Source of the DNA: Pseudomonas moraviensis
GTDB lineage: Bacteria; Pseudomonadota; Gammaproteobacteria; Pseudomonadales; Pseudomonadaceae
DNA: 64,000 bases
Reading direction: 5' to 3'
NCBI RefSeq assembly: GCF_900105805.1
Contig: NZ_LT629788.1
Span: 5,936,501-6,000,500 of the forward strand
Shown here: positions 1 through 8,355 of the stretch, one piece after another
Layout of the letters: every line of letters begins with the position of its first letter
How positions within the stretch are numbered: the stretch's first letter is position 1
Translations under genes and position numbers: made by a program
The notes under the pieces: model-generated
What the model was told of the DNA's origin: nothing
Databases searched by the model: none
Seen by the model: the letters and a program-made list of their open reading frames with translations, nothing else

Positions 1-1
1 G

Positions 2-481
2 GAAACCCACCGGCCGTTACTGATGCAGAAACTGCTGCTCAGCCCGATTGGCTGGCTGCTCGGTCGCACATTCAGTCGTGAGGCGCTGGTCAAAGGTTTC
101 CGGCAGATCTTCGGCCCGCAGACGCAGCCGAGCGAAAGCGAACTGGATGATTACTGGAGTCTGGTCGACAGCAACCATGGCCCGCGCATCCTGCACAAAT
201 TGATTACTTACATCCCCGAGCGCCGGGTTCAACGTGAGCGCTGGGTGACGGCCATGCAGCGTGGTGACATCCCCTTGCGGGTGATCGACGGCGCGGTCGA
301 TCCAATTTCCGGTGTGCACATGGTTGAGCGTTATCGCGAGTTGATTGCTGATGCGGACACCGTGCTGTTGCCGGGCATCGGTCACTATCCGCAAACCGAG
401 GCGCCGGTGCAGGTACTCAAGCACTATCTGGCGTTTCGTGATCGTCTGGTATTGCCTCCGCGCAAAGTGGCGTACTCCTGA
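2..481 (+). CDS. alpha/beta hydrolase, C-terminal part (5' end outside window)
   Basis: The frame is open from the window edge, so this is the C-terminal part of a longer protein; the ATG at 23 is probably internal. The visible portion holds the cap region and the end of an alpha/beta-hydrolase fold. The acid residue of the triad is probably the Asp in DGAVDP, and the catalytic His lies in GIGHYPQTEAP close to the C-terminus, a typical spacing for this superfamily (haloalkane dehalogenase/epoxide hydrolase-like). The nucleophile region lies outside the window, so the substrate cannot be inferred. It ends just before a large inverted repeat that may terminate transcription. Confidence 0.8.
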   Translation, partial: ETHRPLLMQKLLLSPIGWLLGRTFSREALVKGFRQIFGPQTQPSESELDDYWSLVDSNHGPRILHKLITYIPERRVQRERWVTAMQRGDIPLRVIDGAVDPISGVHMVERYRELIADADTVLLPGIGHYPQTEAPVQVLKHYLAFRDRLVLPPRKVAYS

Positions 482-482
482 C

Positions 483-560
483 AGATCAAAAGATCGCAGC
501 CTGCGGCAGCTCCTGCATTGGATTTGTGTAGGAGCTGCCGCAGGCTGCGATCTTTTGATC
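483..560. repeat. Palindromic intergenic element, GATCGCAGCC type
   Basis: A near-perfect inverted repeat of about 35-base arms (483-517 and 526-560) with a short loop. The core is the GTAGGAGCTGCCG...GGCTGCGATC motif that recurs at 22381, 30673, 36109, 44109 and 45341 in this window. It starts 2 bp after the hydrolase stop codon and ends with T-rich sequence, so it could also work as a terminator. Confidence 0.85.
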
Positions 561-682
561 TTTTGACGCCTTCATCATCGCGCAACCTTATCGCGCACCA
601 TTCAGCCTCAGCCGTGTTCGTTGTGACTCAAAGCCCTGTGCCTGACACTCAGGATCAATACTGGCCTGCTGGAGTAGCTGCG

Positions 683-1594
683 ATGAATGAGCCTGTGCGC
701 TTCGAAGATAAAGTCGTGATAGTCACTGGCGCCGGTGGCGGCCTCGGTCGTGCGCATGCGCTGCTGTTCGCCAGACAGGGCGCCAGGGTGCTGGTCAACG
801 ACCTCGGCGGCTCGACACAGGGCGAGGGCGCCAACGCCTCGGCTGCCGACCGCGTGGTGGCGGAAATCCGCGAGGCTGGCGGTATTGCCGAAGCCAACCA
901 CGACTCGGTCACCGACGGCGACAAACTGGTGCAGAACGCCCTCGATGCCTTCGGGCGCGTTGATGTGGTGGTCAACAACGCCGGGATCCTGCGCGACAAA
1001 TCGTTTCACAAGATGGACGACGCCGACTGGGATCTGGTTTATCGCGTGCACGTCGAAGGCGCCTATAAAGTGACCCGCGCCGCATGGCCGCATCTGCGCG
1101 AGCAAAACTACGGGCGAGTGATTTTCACTGCATCCACCTCGGGCATCTACGGCAACTTCGGTCAGTCCAACTACGGCATGGCCAAACTCGGCCTTTACGG
1201 TCTGACCCGAACATTGGCGATCGAAGGGCGCAAGAACAACATTCTGGTCAACGCCATCGCCCCCACCGGTGGCACACGGATGACTGAGGGCCTGATTCCG
1301 CCGCAGGTATTCGAGCAACTGAAGCCGGAACTGGTCAGCCCGCTGGTGGTGTATCTGGCCAGCGAGCAATGCCAGGAAACGTCCGGGCTGTTCGAAGTCG
1401 GCGGCGGCTGGATGGGTAAGGTGCGTTGGGAACGCAGCCTCGGCGCCGGTTTCGATCCGCGCGTAGGCTTCTCGCCGGAAGATGTCGCGGCGCACTGGCA
1501 GCAGATTTGTGACTTCGAAGGGGCGGCGCACCCGAAGGACAATATTGAAGCGCTAAAGGAAATGATGGCGAATTTGCAGAAGTATTCGCTTTAA
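683..1594 (+). CDS. SDR family oxidoreductase, 3-hydroxyacyl-CoA dehydrogenase-like
   Basis: A 303-residue classical short-chain dehydrogenase. The start at 683 is preferred because GGAG at 671-674 is spaced 8 bases upstream and the NAD(P)-binding Rossmann motif TGAGGGLGRAHA begins about 14 residues in; an in-frame upstream extension to 518 would run through the palindrome. The NNAG motif, the catalytic Ser region (FTASTSGIYG) and YGMAK (Tyr-x-x-x-Lys) are present. The long C-terminal tail after the fold and the TGAGGGLGRAHA pattern resemble the dehydrogenase domain of peroxisomal multifunctional enzyme type 2, suggesting a hydroxyacyl-CoA or related substrate. It stands apart from its neighbours, so the pathway is not defined. 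Confidence 0.88.
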   Translation: MNEPVRFEDKVVIVTGAGGGLGRAHALLFARQGARVLVNDLGGSTQGEGANASAADRVVAEIREAGGIAEANHDSVTDGDKLVQNALDAFGRVDVVVNNAGILRDKSFHKMDDADWDLVYRVHVEGAYKVTRAAWPHLREQNYGRVIFTASTSGIYGNFGQSNYGMAKLGLYGLTRTLAIEGRKNNILVNAIAPTGGTRMTEGLIPPQVFEQLKPELVSPLVVYLASEQCQETSGLFEVGGGWMGKVRWERSLGAGFDPRVGFSPEDVAAHWQQICDFEGAAHPKDNIEALKEMMANLQKYSL

Positions 1595-1638
1595 GTGATT
1601 AGGCCACCAAGCTTGGGCTTGGTGGCCTGCATTGCTAC

Positions 1639-1896
1639 TTAAGAATATGTGTTGTCAGTCATAAACCTGGGCGCTCGCCAATTAGGCCCTTTGACGGCAA
1701 CTGGTCCGCTACCATTGGCCAAAACGCCTTGTTCGAAGAGTCGTGCATAGGTTTCAAGCAATTCGCCGCTTGCAATAACTTCGTACCTGTAGCGCCCGAA
1801 CATTCTGTCTAGGGAAGGTATGGCGGAACCGAGTGCGAACACGGTTAGTACATCTTCTACAGATTCATTTTTTACTATTCGCTCGACGATGCTCAT
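1639..1896 (-). CDS. probable bacteriocin immunity protein (85 aa)
   Basis: An 85-residue protein with no obvious signal peptide or membrane segment. Its ATG overlaps the TGA of the upstream toxin-domain frame by four bases (ATGA), and a perfect Shine-Dalgarno (AAAGGAGGT, about 1903-1911) precedes it, so translation is probably coupled to the bacteriocin. Size, position and coupling are what is expected of the cognate immunity protein of an S-type pyocin. The sequence does not match colicin E-type DNase immunity (Im2/Im9) motifs that I would recognise. Immunity is an inference from context; a chaperone or unrelated small protein is not excluded. Confidence 0.65.
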   Translation of the reverse strand: MSIVERIVKNESVEDVLTVFALGSAIPSLDRMFGRYRYEVIASGELLETYARLFEQGVLANGSGPVAVKGPNWRAPRFMTDNTYS

Positions 1897-2168
1897 TGCT
1901 TACCTCCTTTCAACAGATTCTTGTAAAACAGATCATCTTGCTTGTCTGCAGCGGCAATGGCGTCTTTGGTGTAGAGCAAAGACTCATCGTCGCGAAGCTT
2001 GAAATCTTCTAGTGTGGCCGTATGGGCATTGTTCCAAAGAGGCGACTCTTTGTCTGGCTTGAAATCGTCACCAAGTCCCAGCGCGCGAAACCTCTCGAGC
2101 TCGCGTAACTCATGAGTGTAATAGCGTAAATCCGTATCGGTGAGCATCCAGTGCCCGCTGAGAATTTT
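1893..2168 (-). pseudogene. C-terminal toxin-domain fragment of the S-type pyocin, out of frame
   Basis: This frame encodes the end of the bacteriocin killing domain (motifs LTDTDLRYYTHE, RELERFRALG and WNNAHTATLEDF) but is displaced by one base from the main pyocin frame. An internal ATG at 2147 could start an 84-residue peptide. Reading four instead of five A residues in the minus-strand A-run (complement of 2165-2169) joins EKI-LSG-HWM-LTDTD to the upstream frame and gives a continuous protein of about 809 residues. From memory, related Pseudomonas pyocins have this segment fused to the upstream domain. No ribosome-binding site of note precedes 2147, so independent translation is doubtful. 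The domain is probably a nuclease or other cytotoxic domain, type not identified. Confidence 0.75.
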
Positions 2169-4323
2169 TCTCCAGACGTTGAATCATGATTTCGTTGGCA
2201 TCTGATTGGTCAAGCCTCGCGATATGTAGTCTCACCGCATCAATTCCGGCTTGAGTAATAACCGCCGCTCGCCAATCCAGATCAAGTATTGGTCCACCAG
2301 ACTGCTCTGGGTTGTAAAGCCGACCGCTGTATTCCCCTTTGACATAACCTCCCGCATACGGACTGCTGAACACCACATAAAGCGGCGCAATCCCTGAGTC
2401 ATCGGGGAACACGATGATGAATCGCTCCCAGCCTTCGACCAGAATCGGATTCAGGTCCAGCCGTCCTTCGATCGGAACAATTGGAGCGCCCGTATAAGCA
2501 GGGGGGTCGCTATCAATTATGGGAGATTCAGTCGAACTGCCATCTGGCGAGATAGCGGGTGTCCAGGTAAGAAAGTCCGTCGGCGAATCTGGCAGTGCCA
2601 CTTCGTAAACATCATTCAGCAAGTCATAGGCGGCATTGAGAACCAAGACACTCGAGCGGATATGGAAGTCATCGCTTGTGGCGACGAAGACTTCCGCACC
2701 AATACCGAGTCGCCTTACGCCCAAGCCCACGGGCATTTCCAGCGTGCCTTGCCGATCGGCTATTTCACGCAGTGTCTGTGCAGACTCCGACGACAACTCG
2801 GCAAGCGGCACGCTCATGGCAAAGCGCTCGCCGTTGCCCAAGCGTGAAGGCATCAGCAGCGCCGCGAAACCTACCAGTAACGGACCGCTGATCAGCGCAG
2901 CGGCTGCCGCTTTCACTGTCAGTAATCCCGCCCTCAGCGAATTGAGAATTGCCGATGCTGCTGAGGAAGGAAGAGCAATGGCTTTCGAGGAGAAGGAGAG
3001 GTGCGGGCTGGTGGAAGCCACAACGCCTGAGGCAGGGTAAACCTGTTGAATTTCTGGCGGTTGACGTTGCTGCTTTTGGGCTTCCACCTCTTGTTCGGAA
3101 ACCGCTTGAAGCTCATGCAGATGTCGTTGGTTTTCGTGTTGTTGCTGGATTTTAAGCGTCGCCAGTTGCGCTTGTCTTTTGGCAACGTTAGTTGCGGTCT
3201 CGATCACCTTGCGGCGAATTTCCAGGCTTTGCTCCTCTGCTAGGACCTGACTTTGAATAGCCTCGATACGCTGTTCCATTTCAGCGTTAAGACGAGCCTG
3301 TTCCGCAGCGAACGCCTGTGCAGCCGCTTCCATGTTGAATTGCGCTTCTGCCAATGCTGCTTTCAATGTCGCGACGCGTTTTTTTTCCTGAGATTCAGCT
3401 TCAGCGTTGATGCGAGCCACTTCGCTAGCCAGGCGCGCCAGATGGGCGTCCTGACGCTGTTTCTCAGCTCGCGCGGCGATTCGTGCCTGTTCCCGTGCGC
3501 GGACCTGTTCCTGTTCAAGACGAGCGGCCTTGGCAATGTCACTCTTTCGTTGTTGCTCGGCTGCGATGCGGGCACGTTCTTTAGCCAAGCGCTGAGTCTC
3601 TGCCAGAGCCGCAAGTCTTGCTTGCTCCACACGCGCTGCTTCGGCGAGTTCTCTTTGACGTTGCTGTTCGGCCGCGATTCGCGCACGTTCTGCTGCCAAT
3701 CGCTGAGCTTCTGCCGCCGCTTGTGCTTGCGCCTGATCATTTGCCTGAACGGTGGCCAGCCAGTTCTGTACGTTGACCTGTTGCTGGTTGAGCATCTGAA
3801 TTGATTGCGCCAGCAATTTCGCTTCATGTGCGGCTCTGTACGAGGCAGCCCAGGTCTGCATCGCAATCCCCCGCGCATTAACGGTTCTATCGATGCTCTG
3901 GGCTTTTCGAAAGTAGGCATGGAAGTCTTTATTAAGTGGGTCATCTCCAAAGAACTGATTGGCCTGTGCTGTTTTTTGATGAAATTCAGCGGTTTTTCTT
4001 TGAATCAGGGTATGCCGTACACCCGGCTCACGAATGATTGCTTGCGCGGGAGGAAGTGGGTGGGTTGCGCCTTCCAGCCGCGTTGCGGCCAGATCCTGCT
4101 CGATTGATTGGGACAGTTGCTCTGCTCGGGTTTGAAACTCACGAGCAGTTCTCAGGCTGTGGGCAGTAAATTCCCGAGAGTTGACTTGAACATTGTTGGG
4201 AATACCAAATGTGCCGCTTTGGGAGAGGTTCGGAGATGTCCCTCGAATCAAAGGTGTGTTTGGGGGGGCGGTTGCTGTCGTATGAACAGCTTCGGTTAAC
4301 ACAAAGGGTGGAGGCTTTTGCAT
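2110..4323 (-). CDS. S-type pyocin-like bacteriocin, frameshifted before its toxin end
   Basis: A large bacteriocin: N-terminal region with no signal peptide, an Ala/Gln/Glu/Arg-rich coiled coil at about residues 190-410 with repeated RIAAEQQR-like units, a hydrophobic Ala/Leu stretch at about 455-495, a pyocin S translocation-type domain at about 500-660, then the start of the C-terminal killing domain (GEYSGRLYNPEQSGGP, LDWRAAV). The ATG at 4323 is chosen because AAGGA lies 8 bases upstream; the ATG at 4329 is too close to it. After RLEK the frame departs from the expected sequence and ends 22 residues later; the true end lies in the next frame (to 1893). In its present form the protein lacks its toxin terminus. 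The cause may be mutation, assembly error or, less likely, slippage at A5. Confidence 0.82.
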   Translation of the reverse strand: MQKPPPFVLTEAVHTTATAPPNTPLIRGTSPNLSQSGTFGIPNNVQVNSREFTAHSLRTAREFQTRAEQLSQSIEQDLAATRLEGATHPLPPAQAIIREPGVRHTLIQRKTAEFHQKTAQANQFFGDDPLNKDFHAYFRKAQSIDRTVNARGIAMQTWAASYRAAHEAKLLAQSIQMLNQQQVNVQNWLATVQANDQAQAQAAAEAQRLAAERARIAAEQQRQRELAEAARVEQARLAALAETQRLAKERARIAAEQQRKSDIAKAARLEQEQVRAREQARIAARAEKQRQDAHLARLASEVARINAEAESQEKKRVATLKAALAEAQFNMEAAAQAFAAEQARLNAEMEQRIEAIQSQVLAEEQSLEIRRKVIETATNVAKRQAQLATLKIQQQHENQRHLHELQAVSEQEVEAQKQQRQPPEIQQVYPASGVVASTSPHLSFSSKAIALPSSAASAILNSLRAGLLTVKAAAAALISGPLLVGFAALLMPSRLGNGERFAMSVPLAELSSESAQTLREIADRQGTLEMPVGLGVRRLGIGAEVFVATSDDFHIRSSVLVLNAAYDLLNDVYEVALPDSPTDFLTWTPAISPDGSSTESPIIDSDPPAYTGAPIVPIEGRLDLNPILVEGWERFIIVFPDDSGIAPLYVVFSSPYAGGYVKGEYSGRLYNPEQSGGPILDLDWRAAVITQAGIDAVRLHIARLDQSDANEIMIQRLEKNSQRALDAHRYGFTLLHS

Positions 4324-4378
4324 ATTCATGTCCTTTTGAATGTGCGTGATAAATCGCTGGCAAGTCAGCACGGCCGGT

Positions 4379-4398
4379 TGGTGACGTCCGTGTCACCA
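4379..4398. promoter_or_regulatory. inverted repeat upstream of the pyocin gene, candidate operator
   Basis: TGGTGAC (4379-4385) and GTCACCA (4392-4398) form a perfect 7-bp inverted repeat with a 6-base spacer, about 56 bases upstream of the preferred pyocin start. Position and symmetry would suit a regulator-binding site, but it matches no operator I can name. Confidence 0.35.
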
Positions 4399-4596
4399 GC
4401 GAAGGGTTGAGGTGTTTCAAGTTACAACAGACTTGCGGTTGAAGAGTCTGAGAAGCCCGTCAGTAACAGGGCGTTGTTTTGAGAGGTTTTTCGCGGATTA
4501 AGAACCGCGGGCGTGAAAATCTTCTGAGCAATCGGAAGTATCCGACGTTGTTCTCGGAAGTTTCAGCAGGACGAAGGTCTGGGCTTTTCAACAGTC

Positions 4597-4626
4597 ATAA
4601 AAAAGGCCGCTGCAAACGCAGCGGCC
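4597..4626 (-). terminator. orphan Rho-independent terminator
   Basis: A 9-bp GC-rich stem (GGCCGCTGC, 4605-4613, with GCAGCGGCC, 4618-4626) and a 4-base loop. On the minus strand it is followed by a run of about six U. No protein gene on the minus strand upstream explains it, so it may end a small RNA transcribed from between 4630 and 5030. Confidence 0.6.
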
Positions 4627-5032
4627 AAGGTAAGACGTTGGATCAAGGAGCTACAAATCAACGTCAGTGAACAGCGGGGCGATAGACCGAAAAATCGATT
4701 TATCCGAAATCGGTAGCCAATCGCTTGCGCTATCTGCGCAGCGGGCTTCGCGCTTTCCGGCGTGTTCCGGGTAAGCGCGCTCAGGATAAGGGCTTGAGTC
4801 TGTAGGAAAAATACCAATTCCAGACATGCACTGTTACGGGGCGCGCAACAGTTGCGTGCCCATGCATGGCGCTGATGATGGGCCATCCAGCCAGTCCATG
4901 AACGGTTCCAGGCCCCGCCCTGCAAGGACATTCATCCTTTCGAGCGACAACGCAAATACCTCCTTGGTGCGCTTATCGACCGCTTCCCCCGGCAGTAGGG
5001 TGGGGCCTTCTGTCACTCACCGGGGAAGACGC

Positions 5033-6826
5033 ATGACAAAAACAACAATGCGCGCCATCTTCACACCGCAGGCGCTAGCCGCTGCGGTGGCTTTGGGTTG
5101 CTGTGCCCAGGCGCAAGCGGTTGCCTTCAACATCGGCGAAATCGAAGGCACCTTCGACTCGTCACTCTCGATCGGCGCGAGCTGGGGCCTGCGCGATGCC
5201 GACAGCTCGCTGGTCAGCACGGTCAATGGCGGCAGCGGACAATCCTCCACCGGTGATGACGGGCGTCTGAATTTCAAGAAGGGCGAAACCTTCTCGAAAA
5301 TCTTCAAGGGCATCCACGACCTCGAACTGAAGTACGGCGACACTGGCGTGTTCGTTCGTGGCAAATACTGGTACGACTTTGAACTCAAGGACGAAGACCG
5401 CGAGTTCAAGCAGATCAGCGACAGCGGCCGCAAGGAAGGCGCCAAGTCTTCCGGCGCGCAGATTCTCGATGCCTTCGTCTATCACAACTACGCCATCGCC
5501 GATCTGCCGGGCACCGTGCGAGCCGGCAAGCAGGTGGTGAGCTGGGGCGAAAGCACGTTCATTGGCAACTCGATCAACAGCATCAACCCGATCGACGTCT
5601 CGGCATTCCGGCGGCCCGGTGCCGAGATCAAGGAAGGCCTGATCCCGGTGAACATGCTGTTCGGCTCGCAGAGCCTGACCGACAAACTCTCGGTCGAAGG
5701 CTTCTATCAACTGGAATGGGACCAGACCGTTCTCGACAACTGCGGCACGTTCTTCGGTGTCGACGTAGCCGCGGACGGTTGCAACAACGGCTACACCGTC
5801 GGCAGTCCGGCGGTGGCGCCACTGGTGCCGCTGACCACCGTGTTCGGCCAAGGCATTCAGGTCACCCGCGAAGGCGTGGTGATCCCCCGTGGCGGCGACC
5901 GCGATGCGCGCGATTCGGGGCAGTGGGGCACGGCGCTGCGCTGGCTCGGCGAAGACACCGAATACGGCCTCTACTTCATGAACTACCACAGCCGTACGCC
6001 GACAGTCGGCACCACCACGGCGGGGCTGTCGACACTGGCGGCACTGCCTGGCCTGGTCGGCATTGCCAACGGCCTGGCGCCTGGCAGCGGCGCGGGGCTG
6101 GCGCAAAGCGTGATGCTCGGGCGCGGTCAGTACTACCTCGAATACCCGGAAGACATTCGCCTGTACGGCGCGAGTTTCTCGACCACTCTGCCGACCGGTA
6201 CCGCGTGGACCGGCGAGATCAGCTACCGGCCGAACGCGCCGGTGCAGGTCAACACCAACGACCTGACCCTGGCGCTGGTCAACCCGATTGCCGGCGGCAC
6301 GGCATCGCCAGTCGCCACTTCGCCGGGCGCGGACAACAAAGGCTACCGGCGCAAGGAAGTCACGCAGATCCAGAGCACCCTCACACACTTCTTCGATCAG
6401 GTGCTGGGCGCTGAACGCCTGACCGTAGTCGGCGAAGCGGCGGTGGTGCATGTCGGTGGCCTGGAGTCGCGCAGTGAGCTGCGTTATGGCCGTGATTCGG
6501 TCTACGGCCAGTACGGTTTTGGCGGCGACACCGACGGTTTCGTCACCTCGACCTCGTGGGGCTATCGCGCCCGGGCGATTCTCGATTACGCCAACGTCAT
6601 CGGCGGGATCAACCTCAAGCCCAACCTGTCGTGGTCGCACGACGTCGCCGGTTACGGCCCCAACGGTCTGTTCAACGAAGGTGCGAAAGCCGTGAGCTTC
6701 GGCGTCGATGCCGACTACCGCAACACCTACACCGCGAGCCTCAGTTACACCGACTTTTTCGGTGGCGACTACAACGTCCTCGAAGACCGTGACTTCGTGG
6801 CCCTGAGCTTCGGCGTGAACTTCTGA
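5033..6826 (+). CDS. DUF1302 family outer-membrane protein
   Basis: A 597-residue protein with an N-terminal Sec signal peptide (hydrophobic segment ending near AQAQA, about residue 29) and a beta-rich body with many aromatic/glycine alternating strands, ending in a Phe (GVNF), as outer-membrane barrels often do. I recognise it as DUF1302, which is commonly co-transcribed with DUF1329. The start at 5033 follows GGGGAAG with good spacing and places the signal peptide at the N-terminus. The DUF1329 gene follows after a gap of 23 bases. The family has been linked to uptake or export of hydrophobic compounds, but its function is not established. Confidence 0.85.
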   Translation: MTKTTMRAIFTPQALAAAVALGCCAQAQAVAFNIGEIEGTFDSSLSIGASWGLRDADSSLVSTVNGGSGQSSTGDDGRLNFKKGETFSKIFKGIHDLELKYGDTGVFVRGKYWYDFELKDEDREFKQISDSGRKEGAKSSGAQILDAFVYHNYAIADLPGTVRAGKQVVSWGESTFIGNSINSINPIDVSAFRRPGAEIKEGLIPVNMLFGSQSLTDKLSVEGFYQLEWDQTVLDNCGTFFGVDVAADGCNNGYTVGSPAVAPLVPLTTVFGQGIQVTREGVVIPRGGDRDARDSGQWGTALRWLGEDTEYGLYFMNYHSRTPTVGTTTAGLSTLAALPGLVGIANGLAPGSGAGLAQSVMLGRGQYYLEYPEDIRLYGASFSTTLPTGTAWTGEISYRPNAPVQVNTNDLTLALVNPIAGGTASPVATSPGADNKGYRRKEVTQIQSTLTHFFDQVLGAERLTVVGEAAVVHVGGLESRSELRYGRDSVYGQYGFGGDTDGFVTSTSWGYRARAILDYANVIGGINLKPNLSWSHDVAGYGPNGLFNEGAKAVSFGVDADYRNTYTASLSYTDFFGGDYNVLEDRDFVALSFGVNF

Positions 6827-6849
6827 TCTGCCCGAGAAGGATGACTGCA

Positions 6850-8217
6850 ATGCGCAAAACGATTCTGCAATGTGGCGTGCTGGCCTTGAGTCTGCTGGCG
6901 GCCAATGTGATGGCGGCGGTTTCGCCGGATGAAGCGAACAAACTCGGCACCAGCCTGACTCCGCTCGGCGCCGAGAAGGCCGGCAATGCCGACGGTTCGA
7001 TTCCGGCGTGGACCGGCGGCATCGCGAAAAACGCCGGCGCGGTGGACAGCAAGGGTTTCCTTGCCGACCCCTTCGCCAACGAAAAACCGCTGTTTACCAT
7101 CACTGCGGCGAACGTCGAGCAGTACAAGAGCAAGCTCTCCGATGGCCAGATAGCGATGTTCAAACGCTACCCGGAAACCTACAAGATCCCGGTTTACCCG
7201 ACCCACCGCACCGTGGGCGCACCGGCGGAAATCTACGAGTCGGCCAAGCGCAGCGCCCTGAATGTGAATGCGATCAACGACGGTAACGGCCTGGCCAATT
7301 TCACCGGCAATCGCTATTACGCCTTCCCGATTCCGAAGAACGGCGTCGAGGTGCTGTGGAACCACATCACCCGTTATCACGGCGGCAATTTGCGGCGGAT
7401 CATCACCCAGGTCACGCCGCAGACCAATGGCAGCTACACGCCGATCCGCTTCGAAGAAGAGATCGCCGTGCCGCAACTGATGAAGGACATCGACCCGGAT
7501 AAAGCCGCCAACGTGCTGACCTTCTTCAAGCAATCGGTGACCGCCCCGGCACGGCTGGCCGGCAACGTGCTGCTGGTCCACGAAACCCTCGATCAGGTGA
7601 AGGAACCGCGTCTGGCGTGGATCTATAACGCCGGTCAGCGCCGCGTCCGGCGCGCGCCGCAAGTGGCGTATGACGGCCCGGGCACAGCGGCCGATGGTCT
7701 GCGCACTTCCGACAACTTCGACATGTTTTCCGGCGCGCCGGATCGCTACGACTGGAAACTGGTCGGCAAGAAGGAAATGTACATTCCCTACAACAGCTAC
7801 AAGCTCGACTCGCCGAAGCTCAAGTACGACGACATCGTCAAGGCCGGGCACATCAATCAGGACCTGACCCGCTATGAACTGCACCGCGTCTGGGAGGTGA
7901 TCGGCACGGTGAAGCCGAACGAGCGACACATCTACGCCAAGCGCCACATGTACATCGACGAGGACAGCTGGCAAGTGGCACTGGCCGATCACTACGACGG
8001 TCGCGGGCAACTGTGGCGCGTTGCCGAAGGTCACGCGCAGTACTACTACGATCACCAGGCCCAGGCCTACACACTCGAAGCGCTCTACGACATCATCGCC
8101 GGCCGCTACATTGCCTTGGGCATGAAGAACGAAGAGAAACACAGCTTCGAATTCGGCTTCGAAGCCAAGGCCGCCGACTACACCCCATCGGCTCTGCGCG
8201 CCGAGGGCGTGCGCTGA
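6850..8217 (+). CDS. DUF1329 family envelope protein
   Basis: A 455-residue protein with a signal peptide (cleavage probably after NVMAA, about residue 22). The mature part begins VSPDEANKLGTSLTPLGAEKAG, a pattern typical of DUF1329 proteins, which are predicted to adopt a LolA/LolB-like lipid-binding fold. ATG 6850 is preferred over 6841 because the AGAAGG at about 6835-6840 abuts the earlier ATG but is spaced 9 bases from this one. It forms a two-gene operon with the DUF1302 gene and is followed by a terminator. A role with the DUF1302 barrel in handling lipids or sterol-like compounds is inference. Confidence 0.85.
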   Translation: MRKTILQCGVLALSLLAANVMAAVSPDEANKLGTSLTPLGAEKAGNADGSIPAWTGGIAKNAGAVDSKGFLADPFANEKPLFTITAANVEQYKSKLSDGQIAMFKRYPETYKIPVYPTHRTVGAPAEIYESAKRSALNVNAINDGNGLANFTGNRYYAFPIPKNGVEVLWNHITRYHGGNLRRIITQVTPQTNGSYTPIRFEEEIAVPQLMKDIDPDKAANVLTFFKQSVTAPARLAGNVLLVHETLDQVKEPRLAWIYNAGQRRVRRAPQVAYDGPGTAADGLRTSDNFDMFSGAPDRYDWKLVGKKEMYIPYNSYKLDSPKLKYDDIVKAGHINQDLTRYELHRVWEVIGTVKPNERHIYAKRHMYIDEDSWQVALADHYDGRGQLWRVAEGHAQYYYDHQAQAYTLEALYDIIAGRYIALGMKNEEKHSFEFGFEAKAADYTPSALRAEGVR

Positions 8218-8240
8218 CGGTTCTGCCACACCGCTGGACA

Positions 8241-8268
8241 GAAGGCGACCGCACGGTCGCCTTTTTTA
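8241..8268 (+). terminator. Rho-independent terminator after the DUF1302/1329 operon
   Basis: An 8-bp stem (AGGCGACC at 8243-8250 with GGTCGCCT at 8255-8262), GCAC loop and six T residues, 24 bases after the DUF1329 stop codon. Confidence 0.85.
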
Positions 8269-8355
8269 TGGTCGTCAATCAGCGTGCTGAATACTCGTCA
8301 ACAAGCTTGCGGGAGAGGGCTAGGGTGAGCGCACAACGATAAGAAGGCTCAGCCG

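Larger units (their letters stand above)
4324..5032. other. gene-free region upstream of the pyocin and DUF1302 genes
   Basis: About 700 bases between divergent genes without a convincing coding sequence. It contains an inverted repeat close to the pyocin start (4379-4398) and a minus-strand terminator hairpin (4597-4626) that does not belong to any visible gene. I could not identify a convincing PrtN P-box or LexA box upstream of the pyocin. The final 15 bases hold the ribosome-binding site (GGGGAAG, 5022-5028) of the DUF1302 gene. Confidence 0.6.

Noticed and set aside
608..1531. Long minus-strand frame opposite the SDR gene
   Set aside because: It mirrors the codon pattern of the plus-strand gene, has no ribosome-binding site or recognisable domain, and overlaps a convincing SDR.
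2165..2169. Programmed -1 frameshift site in the pyocin gene
   Set aside because: The shift needed to restore the frame is +1 (or removal of one A), and the sequence is not a classic X-XXY-YYZ slippery heptamer; mutation or sequencing error is more likely.
4563..4931. 122-codon minus-strand frame in the pyocin/DUF1302 gap
   Set aside because: Its Ala/Phe-rich end is just the translated terminator hairpin, and no ribosome-binding site or family pattern is seen.
5162..6850. 562-codon minus-strand frame opposite the DUF1302 gene
   Set aside because: Typical high-GC antisense frame; composition is odd (Val/Ala/Arg-rich, no domain) and the plus-strand gene is clear.
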